Assembly: GCA_013298145.1 (NCBI GenBank)
Contig: JAAFJO010000010.1
Coordinates: 20,229-84,228 of the forward strand
Length of the DNA stretch: 64,000 nucleotides
DNA from: Betaproteobacteria bacterium
GTDB taxonomy: Bacteria; Pseudomonadota; Gammaproteobacteria; Burkholderiales; Casimicrobiaceae
Direction of reading: 5' to 3'
Under the pieces are notes generated by a model. The model was not told the origin of the DNA and ran no database searches. It worked only from the letters and a program-made list of their open reading frames with translations. A program made the translations under genes and the position numbers. Shown here in pieces: positions 36,046-44,805 of the stretch (its first letter is position 1; each line of letters begins with the position of its first letter).

Positions 36046-36975
36046 GTGAAACCTCCCGTCATCCTCCTCATCGGCCCCACCGCCAGCGGCAAAACTGCGG
36101 CGGCGCTTCAGCTTGCCGAGCGGTTTAACGCGGAAATCGTGAGCGTGGATTCGGCGCTCGTTTATCGCGACATGAATATTGGCACTGCAAAGCCGAGCGC
36201 GGAAGAAAAGGCGCGCGTGCCGCATCACTTGATCGATTTGATCGACCCGACCGAGCGTTATTCGGTCGCGCAGTTTCTCCATGACGCGATGGCCGCCATT
36301 CGCGACATTCAATCGCGTGGGCGGATGCCGCTCCTGGTGGGCGGCACCATGCTCTACGCGAATGCGCTGCTCGTTGGCATGAGCGATGTGCCGCCAACGG
36401 ATGACGTAATTCGCGCGCAGGTGAATGCAGAAATTGCAAGCCACGGCATCGAAGCGCTCCACGCAAAACTGCGAACCGTCGATCCCGAAACCGCACAACG
36501 CCTAGCGCCCGCTGATGCCCAAAGAATAGGGCGAGCCTACGAAGTTTTCTTGCAAACAGGTCAGCCACTTTCTAGCATGCAGTCCCAACGAAAATGTGCG
36601 TTAAGCGAAGTGGCGCATTTCGTGATTCGCTGGCAGCCGCAGGATCGCGCCTGGCTGCACGCGCGCTGCGAAGAGCGTCTGCGCACGATGTTCGACTCGG
36701 GATTCGTCGATGAAGTGAAGTCGCTCACGACGAAATATTCACTCACGCCAGACATGTCCTCCATGCGCTGCGTCGGTTATCGCCAAGTGCTCGACGTGCT
36801 GCGAGGGCGCGCCCCGGAAAACGAAATGTTCGACCGCGCCTTGTTCGCCACGCGGCAACTCGCGAAACGACAACTTACGTGGCTGCGCAGTTTGCCGGGG
36901 GAGATCGTTTATTGCGATGCGGTGGATGCGGTGGCGCGGGCGACTGTGTTGGTGCAGGAACGGCTAGGCCGCTGA
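36046..36975 (+). CDS. miaA: tRNA dimethylallyltransferase MiaA
   Basis: Transfers the dimethylallyl group to A37 of UNN-decoding tRNAs; cytoplasmic, 309 aa. P-loop ILLIGPTASGKTAAALQLA at residues 5-23, DSALVYRDMNIGTAKPS, HHLIDLIDPTERYSVAQF, VGGTMLYANALL, and SMRCVGYRQVLD toward the C-terminus all fit. The start is GTG 36046, five bases after the ACGCAGAT repeat block; there is no good Shine-Dalgarno. mutL-miaA adjacency is widespread in proteobacteria, but here the repeat block separates them. Confidence 0.95.
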   Translation: MKPPVILLIGPTASGKTAAALQLAERFNAEIVSVDSALVYRDMNIGTAKPSAEEKARVPHHLIDLIDPTERYSVAQFLHDAMAAIRDIQSRGRMPLLVGGTMLYANALLVGMSDVPPTDDVIRAQVNAEIASHGIEALHAKLRTVDPETAQRLAPADAQRIGRAYEVFLQTGQPLSSMQSQRKCALSEVAHFVIRWQPQDRAWLHARCEERLRTMFDSGFVDEVKSLTTKYSLTPDMSSMRCVGYRQVLDVLRGRAPENEMFDRALFATRQLAKRQLTWLRSLPGEIVYCDAVDAVARATVLVQERLGR

Positions 36976-36978
36976 TCC

Positions 36979-37152
36979 TTGTAGGCGACGGCTTGACGTC
37001 GCTTCGTTGCACGGTTTGAGCGCGACTAAGCGCGGTCAAGCCCGCGCCTACACAGTCACGTAGGCTGGTTGGAGCGACGAAACCCAGCGCTAGTTGCCGT
37101 TCGCGGTGCGCTTGTCGAACCTTGAATGCTGGGTTTGGTAACCCAGCCTACG
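36979..37152. repeat. Two GC-rich inverted repeats after miaA
   Basis: First pair: TGTAGGCGACGGCTTGACGT (36979-37002) with AGCGCGGTCAAGCCCGCGCC and TACA (37029-37052); the right arm is identical to the right arm at 48372-48395 between truA and trpF. Second pair: CGTAGGCTGGTTGGAGCGAC and AAACCCAGC (37059-37088) with GCTGGGTTTGGTAACCCAGC and CTACG (37128-37152). Each would fold as a stem-loop and they separate miaA from the convergent gene at 37181. Confidence 0.85.
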
Positions 37153-37180
37153 GCCCTTGGCGTCGAGGCTATCGTATGGG

Positions 37181-38044
37181 TTACGTATTGCCTAAATCGC
37201 GGTGCCGACTGAAGAGCAACAGATGCATTAGGGCGAAAAGGCGATGGAACAAGTAGTCGCAGTGCTCTGGTTGCTCTAGCTTGACTTTGTCAGTTTCAAA
37301 GTGCCGGATATGGAACGCGTTGCCAATCTCGGTAAGAGCGCGAGCCTCAGTCTCGAGAACGGCTCGAAAACTTTGTTCCGGTGACGTTTGATCTAGTAGC
37401 CTGGCTACGGAAAGTCGTTTGTTGCCATGAATCTCTATGGATTTGAGCCGCTCCCACGCATCCCAAAGCTTTTCGGTTGCCTCGGCGCGAGCTTTAGGCG
37501 CTGGATCGCGAAACTTTGCACATGCATCCTGAAGCAGCGCGTCGAGCGTGTGGTCACCGCTTGTTGGTAATCCACCCATAGCCTCAAAAAGAACCGGGGG
37601 CACAACGCGCGACTCGGTAAGTCTTGTGATGTCTCTATGAAGAGGATCAAGTAGTTTTGACGCAAATGCCTCTACATGGCCTGATAGTTGGTTGCCCGTG
37701 TAAAAGTAATCATGAACAAAACCTACGAAGCTAACTGTTTTCGCTGTGATTGCCCTGCACAGAGCAATTTGCATTGCGACGCGGGCAGGTCGTTCGATTG
37801 GCCACATAAGGGCGCCAGAACCAACCATCGAACCCACCGTGCCCCTTGCATTGGTTAGCCATGAATCGAAGTCTTGTACGGGAAGCATCGAGGCTAAGAA
37901 TCCCGCAAGAGGTTCTTGGTCAAGTTGATAAATGAAGCGTAACAACACGCTTTCGCACGACTGAAATGAAGCGTTTCGGAAGTCCGAAATAGACTCAGCA
38001 AGGTCTTGAAGTGAAGGTGCGAGTACGGAAGATGGACTAGACAT
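37181..38044 (-). CDS. Hypothetical protein, possible abortive-infection-like C-terminus
   Basis: 287 aa, no signal peptide or membrane span; probably cytoplasmic and largely alpha-helical. I do not recognise the N-terminal two thirds. The last 60 residues (EARALTEIGNAFHIRHFETDKVKL then HCDYLFHRLFALMHLLLFS) have the R-H-x-x-x-x-D layout of small C-terminal modules attached to Abi-type proteins, a weak resemblance only. The gene is clearly more AT-rich than its neighbours (many TTT, AAG, AAT, CTA-type codons), stands alone, and lies between a repeat cluster and plsB. This suggests recent acquisition. ATG 38044 is followed directly by a Ser-rich stretch. Confidence 0.6.
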   Translation of the reverse strand: MSSPSSVLAPSLQDLAESISDFRNASFQSCESVLLRFIYQLDQEPLAGFLASMLPVQDFDSWLTNARGTVGSMVGSGALMWPIERPARVAMQIALCRAITAKTVSFVGFVHDYFYTGNQLSGHVEAFASKLLDPLHRDITRLTESRVVPPVLFEAMGGLPTSGDHTLDALLQDACAKFRDPAPKARAEATEKLWDAWERLKSIEIHGNKRLSVARLLDQTSPEQSFRAVLETEARALTEIGNAFHIRHFETDKVKLEQPEHCDYLFHRLFALMHLLLFSRHRDLGNT

Positions 38045-38183
38045 AAATGTGAAGGTTTATGAAACTTAACGAAAATCGCCAAATTCTGCAAATGATATCG
38101 GTCAATGCTCTAGTGACGAATACAAACCAACGCGCCAAACCCGCGACAATTCAGCCTTTGCTACTTTTCCCGTTAAGCGCTTA

Positions 38184-40694
38184 ATGAGCGATTCCGTATT
38201 GTTTTCCCCGCGTCGTTGGTTCCCGACGCTTTTGCGCAAGGCCTTTGATGGTTGGGTGCGGGCGCAGGTGTTTCCGCAGCCGCTGACGATTGATCCGAGC
38301 AAGCTCACGTGTTACGTGCTGTCGCGTCCATCGATCACCGATCGCGCGATGCTGGATTCCTTGACGCGCCGCCTCGCGCTACCACCGTCGCATGCGCCGA
38401 TGCCGGGAACCGAGAACACGGAACGCAATGCGCATTTTCATCTGCGCGATTCGATGTTTTTGCGGCCGGGCGGGAAGCTTCGCGCGGCGCCAGAGCGGCT
38501 TACGCGCCTGATTGATCGATTGAACGCCAACACGTTGGACGACGTGCAGCTCGTGCCCGTGAGCATCTTTTGGGGGCGTGCGCCGGAGCGTGAAGAGAGT
38601 CTGTTTAATCCGAGCACGCGGATGCGTTGGCTTCGTGTGTGGGCGGCGGAAGGCTGGGGCGGCCGTTCGCGTTTGCGGAAACTCTTTTCGATCGTTTTCT
38701 TTCGCAACGATGTGATTGTGAAGTTTGGCGAGCCGATGTCGCTGCGTGCGCAATTGATCGCCGCCGAAGGCGAGGATCTGAGCCAAGAGCGCACTGAGCG
38801 GCGCATCTCCCGCGTGTTGCGCACGCATTTCCGCCATGAGCGCGAAGCGGCGATTGGGCCTGATCTGTCGCATCGTCGCATTTTGATGGAAGCGATCTTG
38901 CGCGATGCTCGTGTGCGAAGCGCGATCAGCAACGAAGTGAGCGCGAAGAAGACCAGCGAAGAGAAGGTCGAGGCGCGCGCTGAAAAAATCGTCAAGGAAA
39001 TCGCGGCGGATTATTCGTATCCGATTATTCGCGTGTTCGCACGAATTTTGAAGAGCGTGTGGAACCGCATTTACGACGGCGTGGAAGTGAAAGGCGCGGA
39101 TGCGCTGCACACGCTCGCGAAGGATCACACGCTGGTTTACGTGCCTTGTCATCGCAGCCACATCGATTACCTGCTGCTCTCGTACGTCGTGCGCGAGGCG
39201 GGCCTCACCATTCCGCACATCGCGGCGGGCGCCAATTTGAATCTTCCCATCGTCGGGCGAATTTTGCGCGGCGGTGGTGCGTTCTTTATTCGGCGCTCGT
39301 TCAAAGACGACGAGCTGTATCAAGAGGTGTTCAGCTCGTATGTGCACGAGGTGTTGAAGCGCGGTTTTCCGGTGGAGTATTTCGTCGAAGGCGGCCGCTC
39401 GCGCACGGGGCGCATGTTGCCGCCGAAAGCCGGACTCATTTCCATGACGGTACAAAGTTTCTTGCGCGAACATGATCGCCCGCTTGCGTTTGTTCCGGTG
39501 TACATCGGCTACGAAAAACTGATCGAAGGCGGCAGCTACACACAAGAGCTTTCGGGCGCGGCGAAAAAGAAAGAATCGATTTGGGGGCTTGCGAGTGCGG
39601 TGCTCGAAATGCGAAAGCAGAAGTACGGTCGAGTCGGCGTCACCTTCGCGCGCCCGCTTTTCCTGCACGAATTGCTCGACGAATTCGGCAGCCCCGATTT
39701 CACGCAATGGCTCGACGATAAAAACTTGCGTCGCAACGCGCTCACCGAGCTTTCGCGTCGGATCGCGGAGCGGATCAATGGGGCGGCCCACATCAACCCG
39801 GTGTCTCTGGTTTCCACGGCGCTCCTGGCGACGCCGAGACATGCCGCCGACGTGGCCCAACTCACCGCAACCATTGAGCACTTGAAGCGAATCGTGCCGC
39901 GTACACAAACCATACAAGAATTGACGCTTACGCCCGAAAGCGCAGGGGCAACGATTGAATATTGTGAAAAGCTAGGATATTCAGAAAAACGCGCTCACCC
40001 CTTTGGGAATGTGGCGATCGCTAAAGAGGTTGAAGCGGTTCAGCTCACCTATTTCCGCAATAACGTGCTGCATTGTTTCGCGCTTCCGGGTTTGATCGCG
40101 TGCCTCGTGGTGCAACACGGCACCTTGGGGCGAATCAAGCTCGCAGCACTTTCGCGGGAGCTCTACGCGATGCTCGCCTTTGAGCTGTTTCTCCCGCCGT
40201 GGCCGCTTGAAAACGATAGCTTCACGCCGTTTGATGCAACGCTCGCCGCGATGATCGACGACGGCTGGCTGATGACGGAGAGCGACGCGAAGGTGATTTC
40301 CGCCGCGGCGCAGGGCACTGAAGGTGCGATGCAGCTTGAAACCTTGGCGGCGATCATGCGCCCAACGCTCACGCGCCACGCCCTCATGCTCGCGATCGTG
40401 ATGCGTGAGTCCACGGGCGCGCGCTCGCGCGAAGCAGTTGAAACACTTTCCCAGCAGGCGGCGCAACATCTGGCGATGACGCATGTGTTCAACGCCCCGG
40501 AATTCAGCGACAAATCCCAATTCAAGAGCGCGTTTGATGCGCTGCTCAACGCGGGCTTAGTCAAGTTCGATTCGGCGCAAAGCGTGCATTACGACGAAGC
40601 GCTCACGAAACGCGCGAACGACGCGGCGTTTTTGCTGCCGCCCGATACCAGGGCAGCGGTGCTGCGCGCGGCGCGGGTACGAGAAATCAATTAG
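38184..40694 (+). CDS. plsB: Glycerol-3-phosphate 1-O-acyltransferase PlsB
   Basis: Membrane-bound acyltransferase of 836 aa that uses acyl-CoA or acyl-ACP, normal length for PlsB (about 810). Block I VYVPCHRSHIDYLLLSYVV carries the HX4D catalytic pair, block II GGGAFFIRRSFKDDELY, block III EYFVEGGRSRTGRMLPPKAG, and block IV FVPVYIGYEKLIEGGSY; all are in the middle third. A long C-terminal domain follows. It works in parallel to PlsY (8128-8733), which uses acyl-phosphate. The TAG stop merges with the first bases of the following repeat. Confidence 0.94.
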   Translation: MSDSVLFSPRRWFPTLLRKAFDGWVRAQVFPQPLTIDPSKLTCYVLSRPSITDRAMLDSLTRRLALPPSHAPMPGTENTERNAHFHLRDSMFLRPGGKLRAAPERLTRLIDRLNANTLDDVQLVPVSIFWGRAPEREESLFNPSTRMRWLRVWAAEGWGGRSRLRKLFSIVFFRNDVIVKFGEPMSLRAQLIAAEGEDLSQERTERRISRVLRTHFRHEREAAIGPDLSHRRILMEAILRDARVRSAISNEVSAKKTSEEKVEARAEKIVKEIAADYSYPIIRVFARILKSVWNRIYDGVEVKGADALHTLAKDHTLVYVPCHRSHIDYLLLSYVVREAGLTIPHIAAGANLNLPIVGRILRGGGAFFIRRSFKDDELYQEVFSSYVHEVLKRGFPVEYFVEGGRSRTGRMLPPKAGLISMTVQSFLREHDRPLAFVPVYIGYEKLIEGGSYTQELSGAAKKKESIWGLASAVLEMRKQKYGRVGVTFARPLFLHELLDEFGSPDFTQWLDDKNLRRNALTELSRRIAERINGAAHINPVSLVSTALLATPRHAADVAQLTATIEHLKRIVPRTQTIQELTLTPESAGATIEYCEKLGYSEKRAHPFGNVAIAKEVEAVQLTYFRNNVLHCFALPGLIACLVVQHGTLGRIKLAALSRELYAMLAFELFLPPWPLENDSFTPFDATLAAMIDDGWLMTESDAKVISAAAQGTEGAMQLETLAAIMRPTLTRHALMLAIVMRESTGARSREAVETLSQQAAQHLAMTHVFNAPEFSDKSQFKSAFDALLNAGLVKFDSAQSVHYDEALTKRANDAAFLLPPDTRAAVLRAARVREIN

Positions 40695-40875
40695 CCACAG
40701 ATGCACACAGATAAACACAGATTTTCTTGAGCGACGTTTGTGTGTGTTCCCAGGCGTAAATAGTTGGCAAAAGCCATAGAACGCCCGCACGAAGTCGCTT
40801 TTCTCGCGCTGTCATAAACGTCGAACCTTTTGCTGGAGCGACGAATATCTGTGTGAATCTGTGTGAATCTGTGGC
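40694..40875. repeat. ACACAGAT inverted repeat between plsB and leuC
   Basis: Left arm GCCACAGATGCACACAGATA then AACACAGATT (40694-40723), right arm ATCTGTGTGAATCTGTGTGA then ATCTGTGGC (40847-40875). The loop is about 120 bases. The family unit is the same as at 42341, 50625 and 35622. It fills the gap except for the last 58 bases before leuC. Confidence 0.85.
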
Positions 40876-40933
40876 AAAAAACGAACCTGCCCGTTCGCCG
40901 ATAAAATCAAGCAAAACCTAAGCTGTAAGCACC

Positions 40934-42340
40934 ATGCCCGGCCAAACGCTCTACGACAAACTTTTTGATTCGCACGTTGTTCGCTCTGAAGATGACGGCT
41001 CGTCGCTAATCTATATCGATCGTCATCTCGTGCATGAGGTCACGAGTCCGCAGGCGTTCGAGGGCTTGAAGATTGCAGGGCGGCAACCGTGGCGTCGGCA
41101 ATCGATGGTTGCGATGCCCGATCACAACACACCAACCACGCCCGGCTTCACGACGATCACCGATCCGGTATCTCGCGTGCAAGTGGAAACGCTTGATGCG
41201 AATGCGCGCGAACACGCGCTCACTTATTTCCGCATCGGCGACATGCGTCGCGGCATCGTTCACGTCGTGGGGCCAGAGCAGGGCGCAACGCTGCCGGGGA
41301 TGACTGTTGTCTGCGGCGATTCACACACCTCCACGCATGGCGCTTTTGCCGCGCTCGCGTTCGGCATCGGCACGAGCGAAGTGGAACACGTGATGGCAAC
41401 GCAATGTTTGCCGCAGAAGAAATCGAAATCGATGCTCGTGCGCTGCGATGGCCGCTTACCGACGGGCGTGACGGCGAAAGATTTGGTGCTCGCCATCATC
41501 GGCAAGATTGGCACGGCCGGTGGCACGGGTTACGCGATTGAATTCGGCGGTGAAGCGGTGCGTTCGCTTTCGATGGAAGGCCGCATGACGATCTGCAATA
41601 TGGCGATCGAAGCAGGCGCGCGCGCGGGCATGATCGCGTACGACGAAGTCACCGAGGCGTATGTGAAGGGCCGCAACTTTGCGCCGAAAGAGGACACGTG
41701 GGACGCCGCAGTGAAATATTGGCGCACGCTCAAGAGCGATGACGATGCCGCGTTCGATCACACGGTCGTATTGAACGCCAACGAATTGATCCCGCATGTG
41801 ACGTGGGGCACGTCGCCCGAGATGGTGTTGCCCGTGGACGGCCGCGTGCCCGATCCCGATAAAGAGCGCGATTCGACCAAGCGCGAGAGCATCGCTCGCG
41901 CATTGCAATACATGGGCTTAACGCCGAACACGCCTCTCGATCAAATCAAGATCGATAAAGTGTTTATCGGCTCATGCACCAATTCACGGATCGAAGACTT
42001 GCGCGCGGCTGCATCCGTCGTGAAAGGTCGTCGTCGTGCGGACAACGTGAAACTTGCCATGGTCGTTCCCGGCTCAGGGCTCGTGAAGGAGCAGGCTGAG
42101 CGCGAAGGGCTCGACAAGATCTTTGTGGCCGCAGGTTTCGAATGGCGCGAGCCGGGTTGTTCGATGTGTCTCGCGATGAATGATGATCGACTCGAACCGG
42201 GGGAACGTTGTGCGTCCACTTCGAATCGAAACTTCGAAGGCCGACAAGGCGCAGGCGGCAGAACCCATCTCGTCAGCCCCGCGATGGCGGCTGCGGCGGG
42301 GATTGCAGGGCATTTTGTTGATGTTCGAACGATGAACTAA
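40934..42340 (+). CDS. leuC: 3-isopropylmalate dehydratase large subunit
   Basis: Isomerises 2- to 3-isopropylmalate with LeuD in leucine synthesis; cytoplasmic, 468 aa. MPGQTLYDKLFDSHVV at the start, CGDSHTSTHGAFAALAFGIG, and the [4Fe-4S] ligands in GSCTNSRIEDLRAAA and CSMCLAMN are all present. The order leuC–entericidin–leuD–leuB is typical of Burkholderiales. A repeat follows before the entericidin gene. Confidence 0.96.
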   Translation: MPGQTLYDKLFDSHVVRSEDDGSSLIYIDRHLVHEVTSPQAFEGLKIAGRQPWRRQSMVAMPDHNTPTTPGFTTITDPVSRVQVETLDANAREHALTYFRIGDMRRGIVHVVGPEQGATLPGMTVVCGDSHTSTHGAFAALAFGIGTSEVEHVMATQCLPQKKSKSMLVRCDGRLPTGVTAKDLVLAIIGKIGTAGGTGYAIEFGGEAVRSLSMEGRMTICNMAIEAGARAGMIAYDEVTEAYVKGRNFAPKEDTWDAAVKYWRTLKSDDDAAFDHTVVLNANELIPHVTWGTSPEMVLPVDGRVPDPDKERDSTKRESIARALQYMGLTPNTPLDQIKIDKVFIGSCTNSRIEDLRAAASVVKGRRRADNVKLAMVVPGSGLVKEQAEREGLDKIFVAAGFEWREPGCSMCLAMNDDRLEPGERCASTSNRNFEGRQGAGGRTHLVSPAMAAAAGIAGHFVDVRTMN

Positions 42341-42478
42341 TTTTCGCCACAGATATTCACAGATGAACACAGATTTAGTTTCCTCCGCGCATGACCCTCG
42401 GAGCCTTTTCGTTAAGAGACGGCGTCAGCCTCCTGATTGGTTTTATCTGTGTGAATCTGTGTTCATCTGTGGCGAAAA
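42341..42478. repeat. ACACAGAT inverted repeat between leuC and the entericidin gene
   Basis: Left arm TTTTCGCCACAGATATTCAC then AGATGAACACAGAT (42341-42374), right arm ATCTGTGTGAATCTGTGTTC then ATCTGTGGCGAAAA (42445-42478); near-perfect over more than 30 bp. The T/A borders make it look like a bidirectional terminator. It lies 25 bases before the small lipoprotein ATG. Confidence 0.88.
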
Positions 42479-42503
42479 CAATTTGTAACGTTGGAGTGAA
42501 GCA

Positions 42504-42635
42504 ATGAAAAAACTATCTCTCGTCCTCGCAACGATGGCAGCGTTAGCGCTCGCCGGATGCAACACGATGCAGGGCATCGGCAAAGATGTGCAAAAAGCCG
42601 GTGAAAAAATCGAAGACGCTGCGAAGAAAAAGTAA
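42504..42635 (+). CDS. Entericidin A/B-family small lipoprotein
   Basis: 43 aa: MKKLSLVLATMAALALAGCN and then TMQGIGKDVQKAGEKIEDAA with a KKK end. Lipobox LAGC with Cys19, then a short amphipathic helix, as in EcnA/EcnB. Shine-Dalgarno GGAGTG is 8 bases upstream. The TAA stop abuts the ATG of leuD with no gap, so leuD translation probably depends on it. In enterobacteria entericidins form a toxin-antidote pair; this single copy in a leu operon probably acts otherwise, perhaps in the envelope. Confidence 0.88.
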   Translation: MKKLSLVLATMAALALAGCNTMQGIGKDVQKAGEKIEDAAKKK

Positions 42636-43274
42636 ATGGAAAAGTTTGTTGTTCACACTGGACTCGTTGCGCCGCTGGATCGAGCGAACGTCGATACCGA
42701 CGCGATCATTCCGAAGCAATTCTTGAAATCGATCAAGCGCACGGGTTACGGCCCGAATTGCTTCGATGAGTGGCGCTATCTCGATGTCGGCCAGCCCGGG
42801 ATGGACAACAGCAAACGTCCGCTCAATTCGCAGTTCGTGTTGAACGAGCCGCGCTTTCAAGGCGCAACGATTCTTCTCGCGCGACAGAACTTTGGCTGCG
42901 GCTCCTCGCGCGAGCATGCTCCCTGGGCGCTCTTGCAAAACGGTTTTCGCGTGGTGATCGCGCCTTCGTTTGGCGACATCTTCTACAACAACTCACTCAA
43001 CAACGGTCTCGTGGTGATTCGTTTGGACGATGCGAAGATGGATCGTTTGTTTGCTGACTGCGCAGCGTTCCCCGGCTTCAAACTCACCGTCGATTTAGAA
43101 AAGCAAACCGTGGCTGCAACCGACGCGTCGTACGTGTTTCCATTCGAGATCGCCGCTGGAAAACGCGAACGCATCGTGAATGGCTGGGACGATATTTCGC
43201 TCACGCTTAAACACAGCGAACAGATTCGCGCGTTCGAAGCTAAGCACCACGCGGCGCGGCCTTGGTTGCAGTAG
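42636..43274 (+). CDS. leuD: 3-isopropylmalate dehydratase small subunit
   Basis: 212 aa swivelling-domain subunit, partner of LeuC. Seen are MEKFVVHTGLVAPLDRANVDTDAIIPKQFL, RQNFGCGSSREHAPWAL and SFGDIFYNNSLNNG, the core of the family. Starts directly on the stop of the entericidin gene and has no Shine-Dalgarno of its own apart from the GAAGAAAAAG in the preceding codons. Confidence 0.96.
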   Translation: MEKFVVHTGLVAPLDRANVDTDAIIPKQFLKSIKRTGYGPNCFDEWRYLDVGQPGMDNSKRPLNSQFVLNEPRFQGATILLARQNFGCGSSREHAPWALLQNGFRVVIAPSFGDIFYNNSLNNGLVVIRLDDAKMDRLFADCAAFPGFKLTVDLEKQTVAATDASYVFPFEIAAGKRERIVNGWDDISLTLKHSEQIRAFEAKHHAARPWLQ

Positions 43275-43291
43275 ACGCGACCTCTCTTCCC

Positions 43292-43394
43292 GCGTCATCC
43301 CGGCGAAGGCCGGGACCCACAGTTGCGTGCGCTTCTACTTTGTTCAAGGTGCATGCCTTGCAATCATGGGTCCCGGCCTTCGCCGGGATGACGC
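43292..43394. repeat. Perfect 28-bp inverted repeat between leuD and leuB
   Basis: GCGTCATCCCGGCGAAGGCC then GGGACCCA (43292-43319) pairs exactly with TGGGTCCCGGCCTTCGCCGG then GATGACGC (43367-43394), loop 47 bases. A related half copy is at 62017-62050. It interrupts the leu operon 18 bases after leuD and ends 53 bases before leuB. Confidence 0.92.
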
Positions 43395-43447
43395 AATAAA
43401 CAAAAATCGATCCAAAAACCTAAGTACGCACAGCGACGTAATCAACA

Positions 43448-44512
43448 ATGAAAATCCTAGTTCTTTCCGGCGACGGCATTGGCTCAGAAATCGTTTCGCA
43501 AGCGGTACGAGTATTAGAAAAAATCCAAGCGCGTCCCGGTGAAATTGAGCTTACGCATGGTGTGCTAGGAGGCGCTGCGTACGACAAATACGGTCATCCC
43601 TACCCTGAAGAGACACAAAAGCAAACGCGCGCCGCTGATGCGATTTTGTTGGGCTGCGTCGGCGGACCGAAGTACGACACGCTGCCGCGCAACGTACGAC
43701 CCGAGCAAGGGTTGCTCGGCATTCGGAAAGACTTGTCGCTCTTCGCGAATTTGCGTCCGGCGATGCTCTATCCTGAACTCGCCGCATCGTCGTCGTTGAA
43801 ACCGGAGATCGTCGCGGGGCTCGACATCATGATCATTCGCGAATTGACGGGTGACATTTACTTCGGCCAGCCGCGCGGACGCCGTACCAATGCGAACGGC
43901 GAAGACGAAGGCTTCGACACGATGCATTACGCGAAGAGCGAAGTTGAGCGCATCGCGCGCGTCGGTTTTGAAACTGCGATGAAGCGCAACAAGAAATTGT
44001 GCAGCGTCGATAAGGCAAACGTGCTCGACACCTCGATTCTGTGGCGCGAAGTCGTTACCGAAATGGGGAAGTCGTATCCCGAAGTCGAGCTGTCTCACAT
44101 GTATGTAGACAACGCTGCGATGCAGCTGGTGCGCGCGCCAAAACAGTTCGACGTGATCGTTACCGGCAACATTTTTGGCGACATCCTCTCCGACGAGGCT
44201 TCAATGCTCGCAGGCTCCATCGGCATGTTGCCGTCGGCCTCGCTGGATGCCAACAAAAAAGGCTTGTACGAGCCGATTCACGGCTCCGCGCCGGACATCG
44301 CGGGGCAAAACAAAGCCAACCCAATTGCCACCATCCTTTCACTGGCAATGATGATGCGCTACACATTCAATCGGAACGACCTGGCCGATCGCATTGAAAC
44401 CGCTGTGCGCAAAGTTCTCGCGAACGGCCTGCGGACAGGGGATATCGCGCAGAAAGGTGAAACGGCCATCGGCACCCGCGAAATGGGCGATGCGATCGTT
44501 GCTGCGCTGTAG
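43448..44512 (+). CDS. leuB: 3-isopropylmalate dehydrogenase
   Basis: 354 aa NAD-dependent oxidative decarboxylase of leucine synthesis. MKILVLSGDGIGSEIVSQAVR, GCVGGPKYDTLPRNVRPEQGLL, RELTGDIYFGQPRGR, DKANVLDTSILWREVV, NIFGDILSDEASMLAGSIGMLPSASL and YEPIHGSAPDIAGQNKANPIA are all in place. The asd gene that often follows is missing; fimV comes next. Confidence 0.97.
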   Translation: MKILVLSGDGIGSEIVSQAVRVLEKIQARPGEIELTHGVLGGAAYDKYGHPYPEETQKQTRAADAILLGCVGGPKYDTLPRNVRPEQGLLGIRKDLSLFANLRPAMLYPELAASSSLKPEIVAGLDIMIIRELTGDIYFGQPRGRRTNANGEDEGFDTMHYAKSEVERIARVGFETAMKRNKKLCSVDKANVLDTSILWREVVTEMGKSYPEVELSHMYVDNAAMQLVRAPKQFDVIVTGNIFGDILSDEASMLAGSIGMLPSASLDANKKGLYEPIHGSAPDIAGQNKANPIATILSLAMMMRYTFNRNDLADRIETAVRKVLANGLRTGDIAQKGETAIGTREMGDAIVAAL

Positions 44513-44805
44513 TCGGTTTCCTTGCAATCTGAACTAACTAGGTATTTGCGGCAAGGCGCCGTCGCGCCACCCATACCGCGCTCGGGCGCTGTTGCATGTC
44601 GTAGACACATCGTGCGGATGTGCGCAATTACAACATCTGGTGGCTGATCCGATTTTGGACCACAATATCTAGCGTAGACGAATCGCTTTTAGACGTTTAC
44701 GTTAGTGTGCGCTCACCGTCATGCAAGTTAAAGTTAATTCTTAGCTTGCGGCGGCAAGTGCATGATGTTATTTTTCTTCCTGTTTATTCCGCATTCGAGG
44801 GCGGC
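44513..44805. other. Intergenic region between leuB and fimV
   Basis: About 290 bases, containing the presumed fimV promoter. AT-rich stretches near 44690-44780 (GCAAGTTAAAGTTAATTCTT and TGATGTTATTTTTCTT) fit a promoter region, but boxes cannot be assigned with confidence. A remnant of asd was looked for and not seen. Confidence 0.4.

Noticed and set aside
38379..39917. 512-codon open frame on the minus strand
   Set aside because: It is antisense to the well-supported plsB catalytic region and its protein has a shadow-like Arg/His/Leu composition; no start context or family features.
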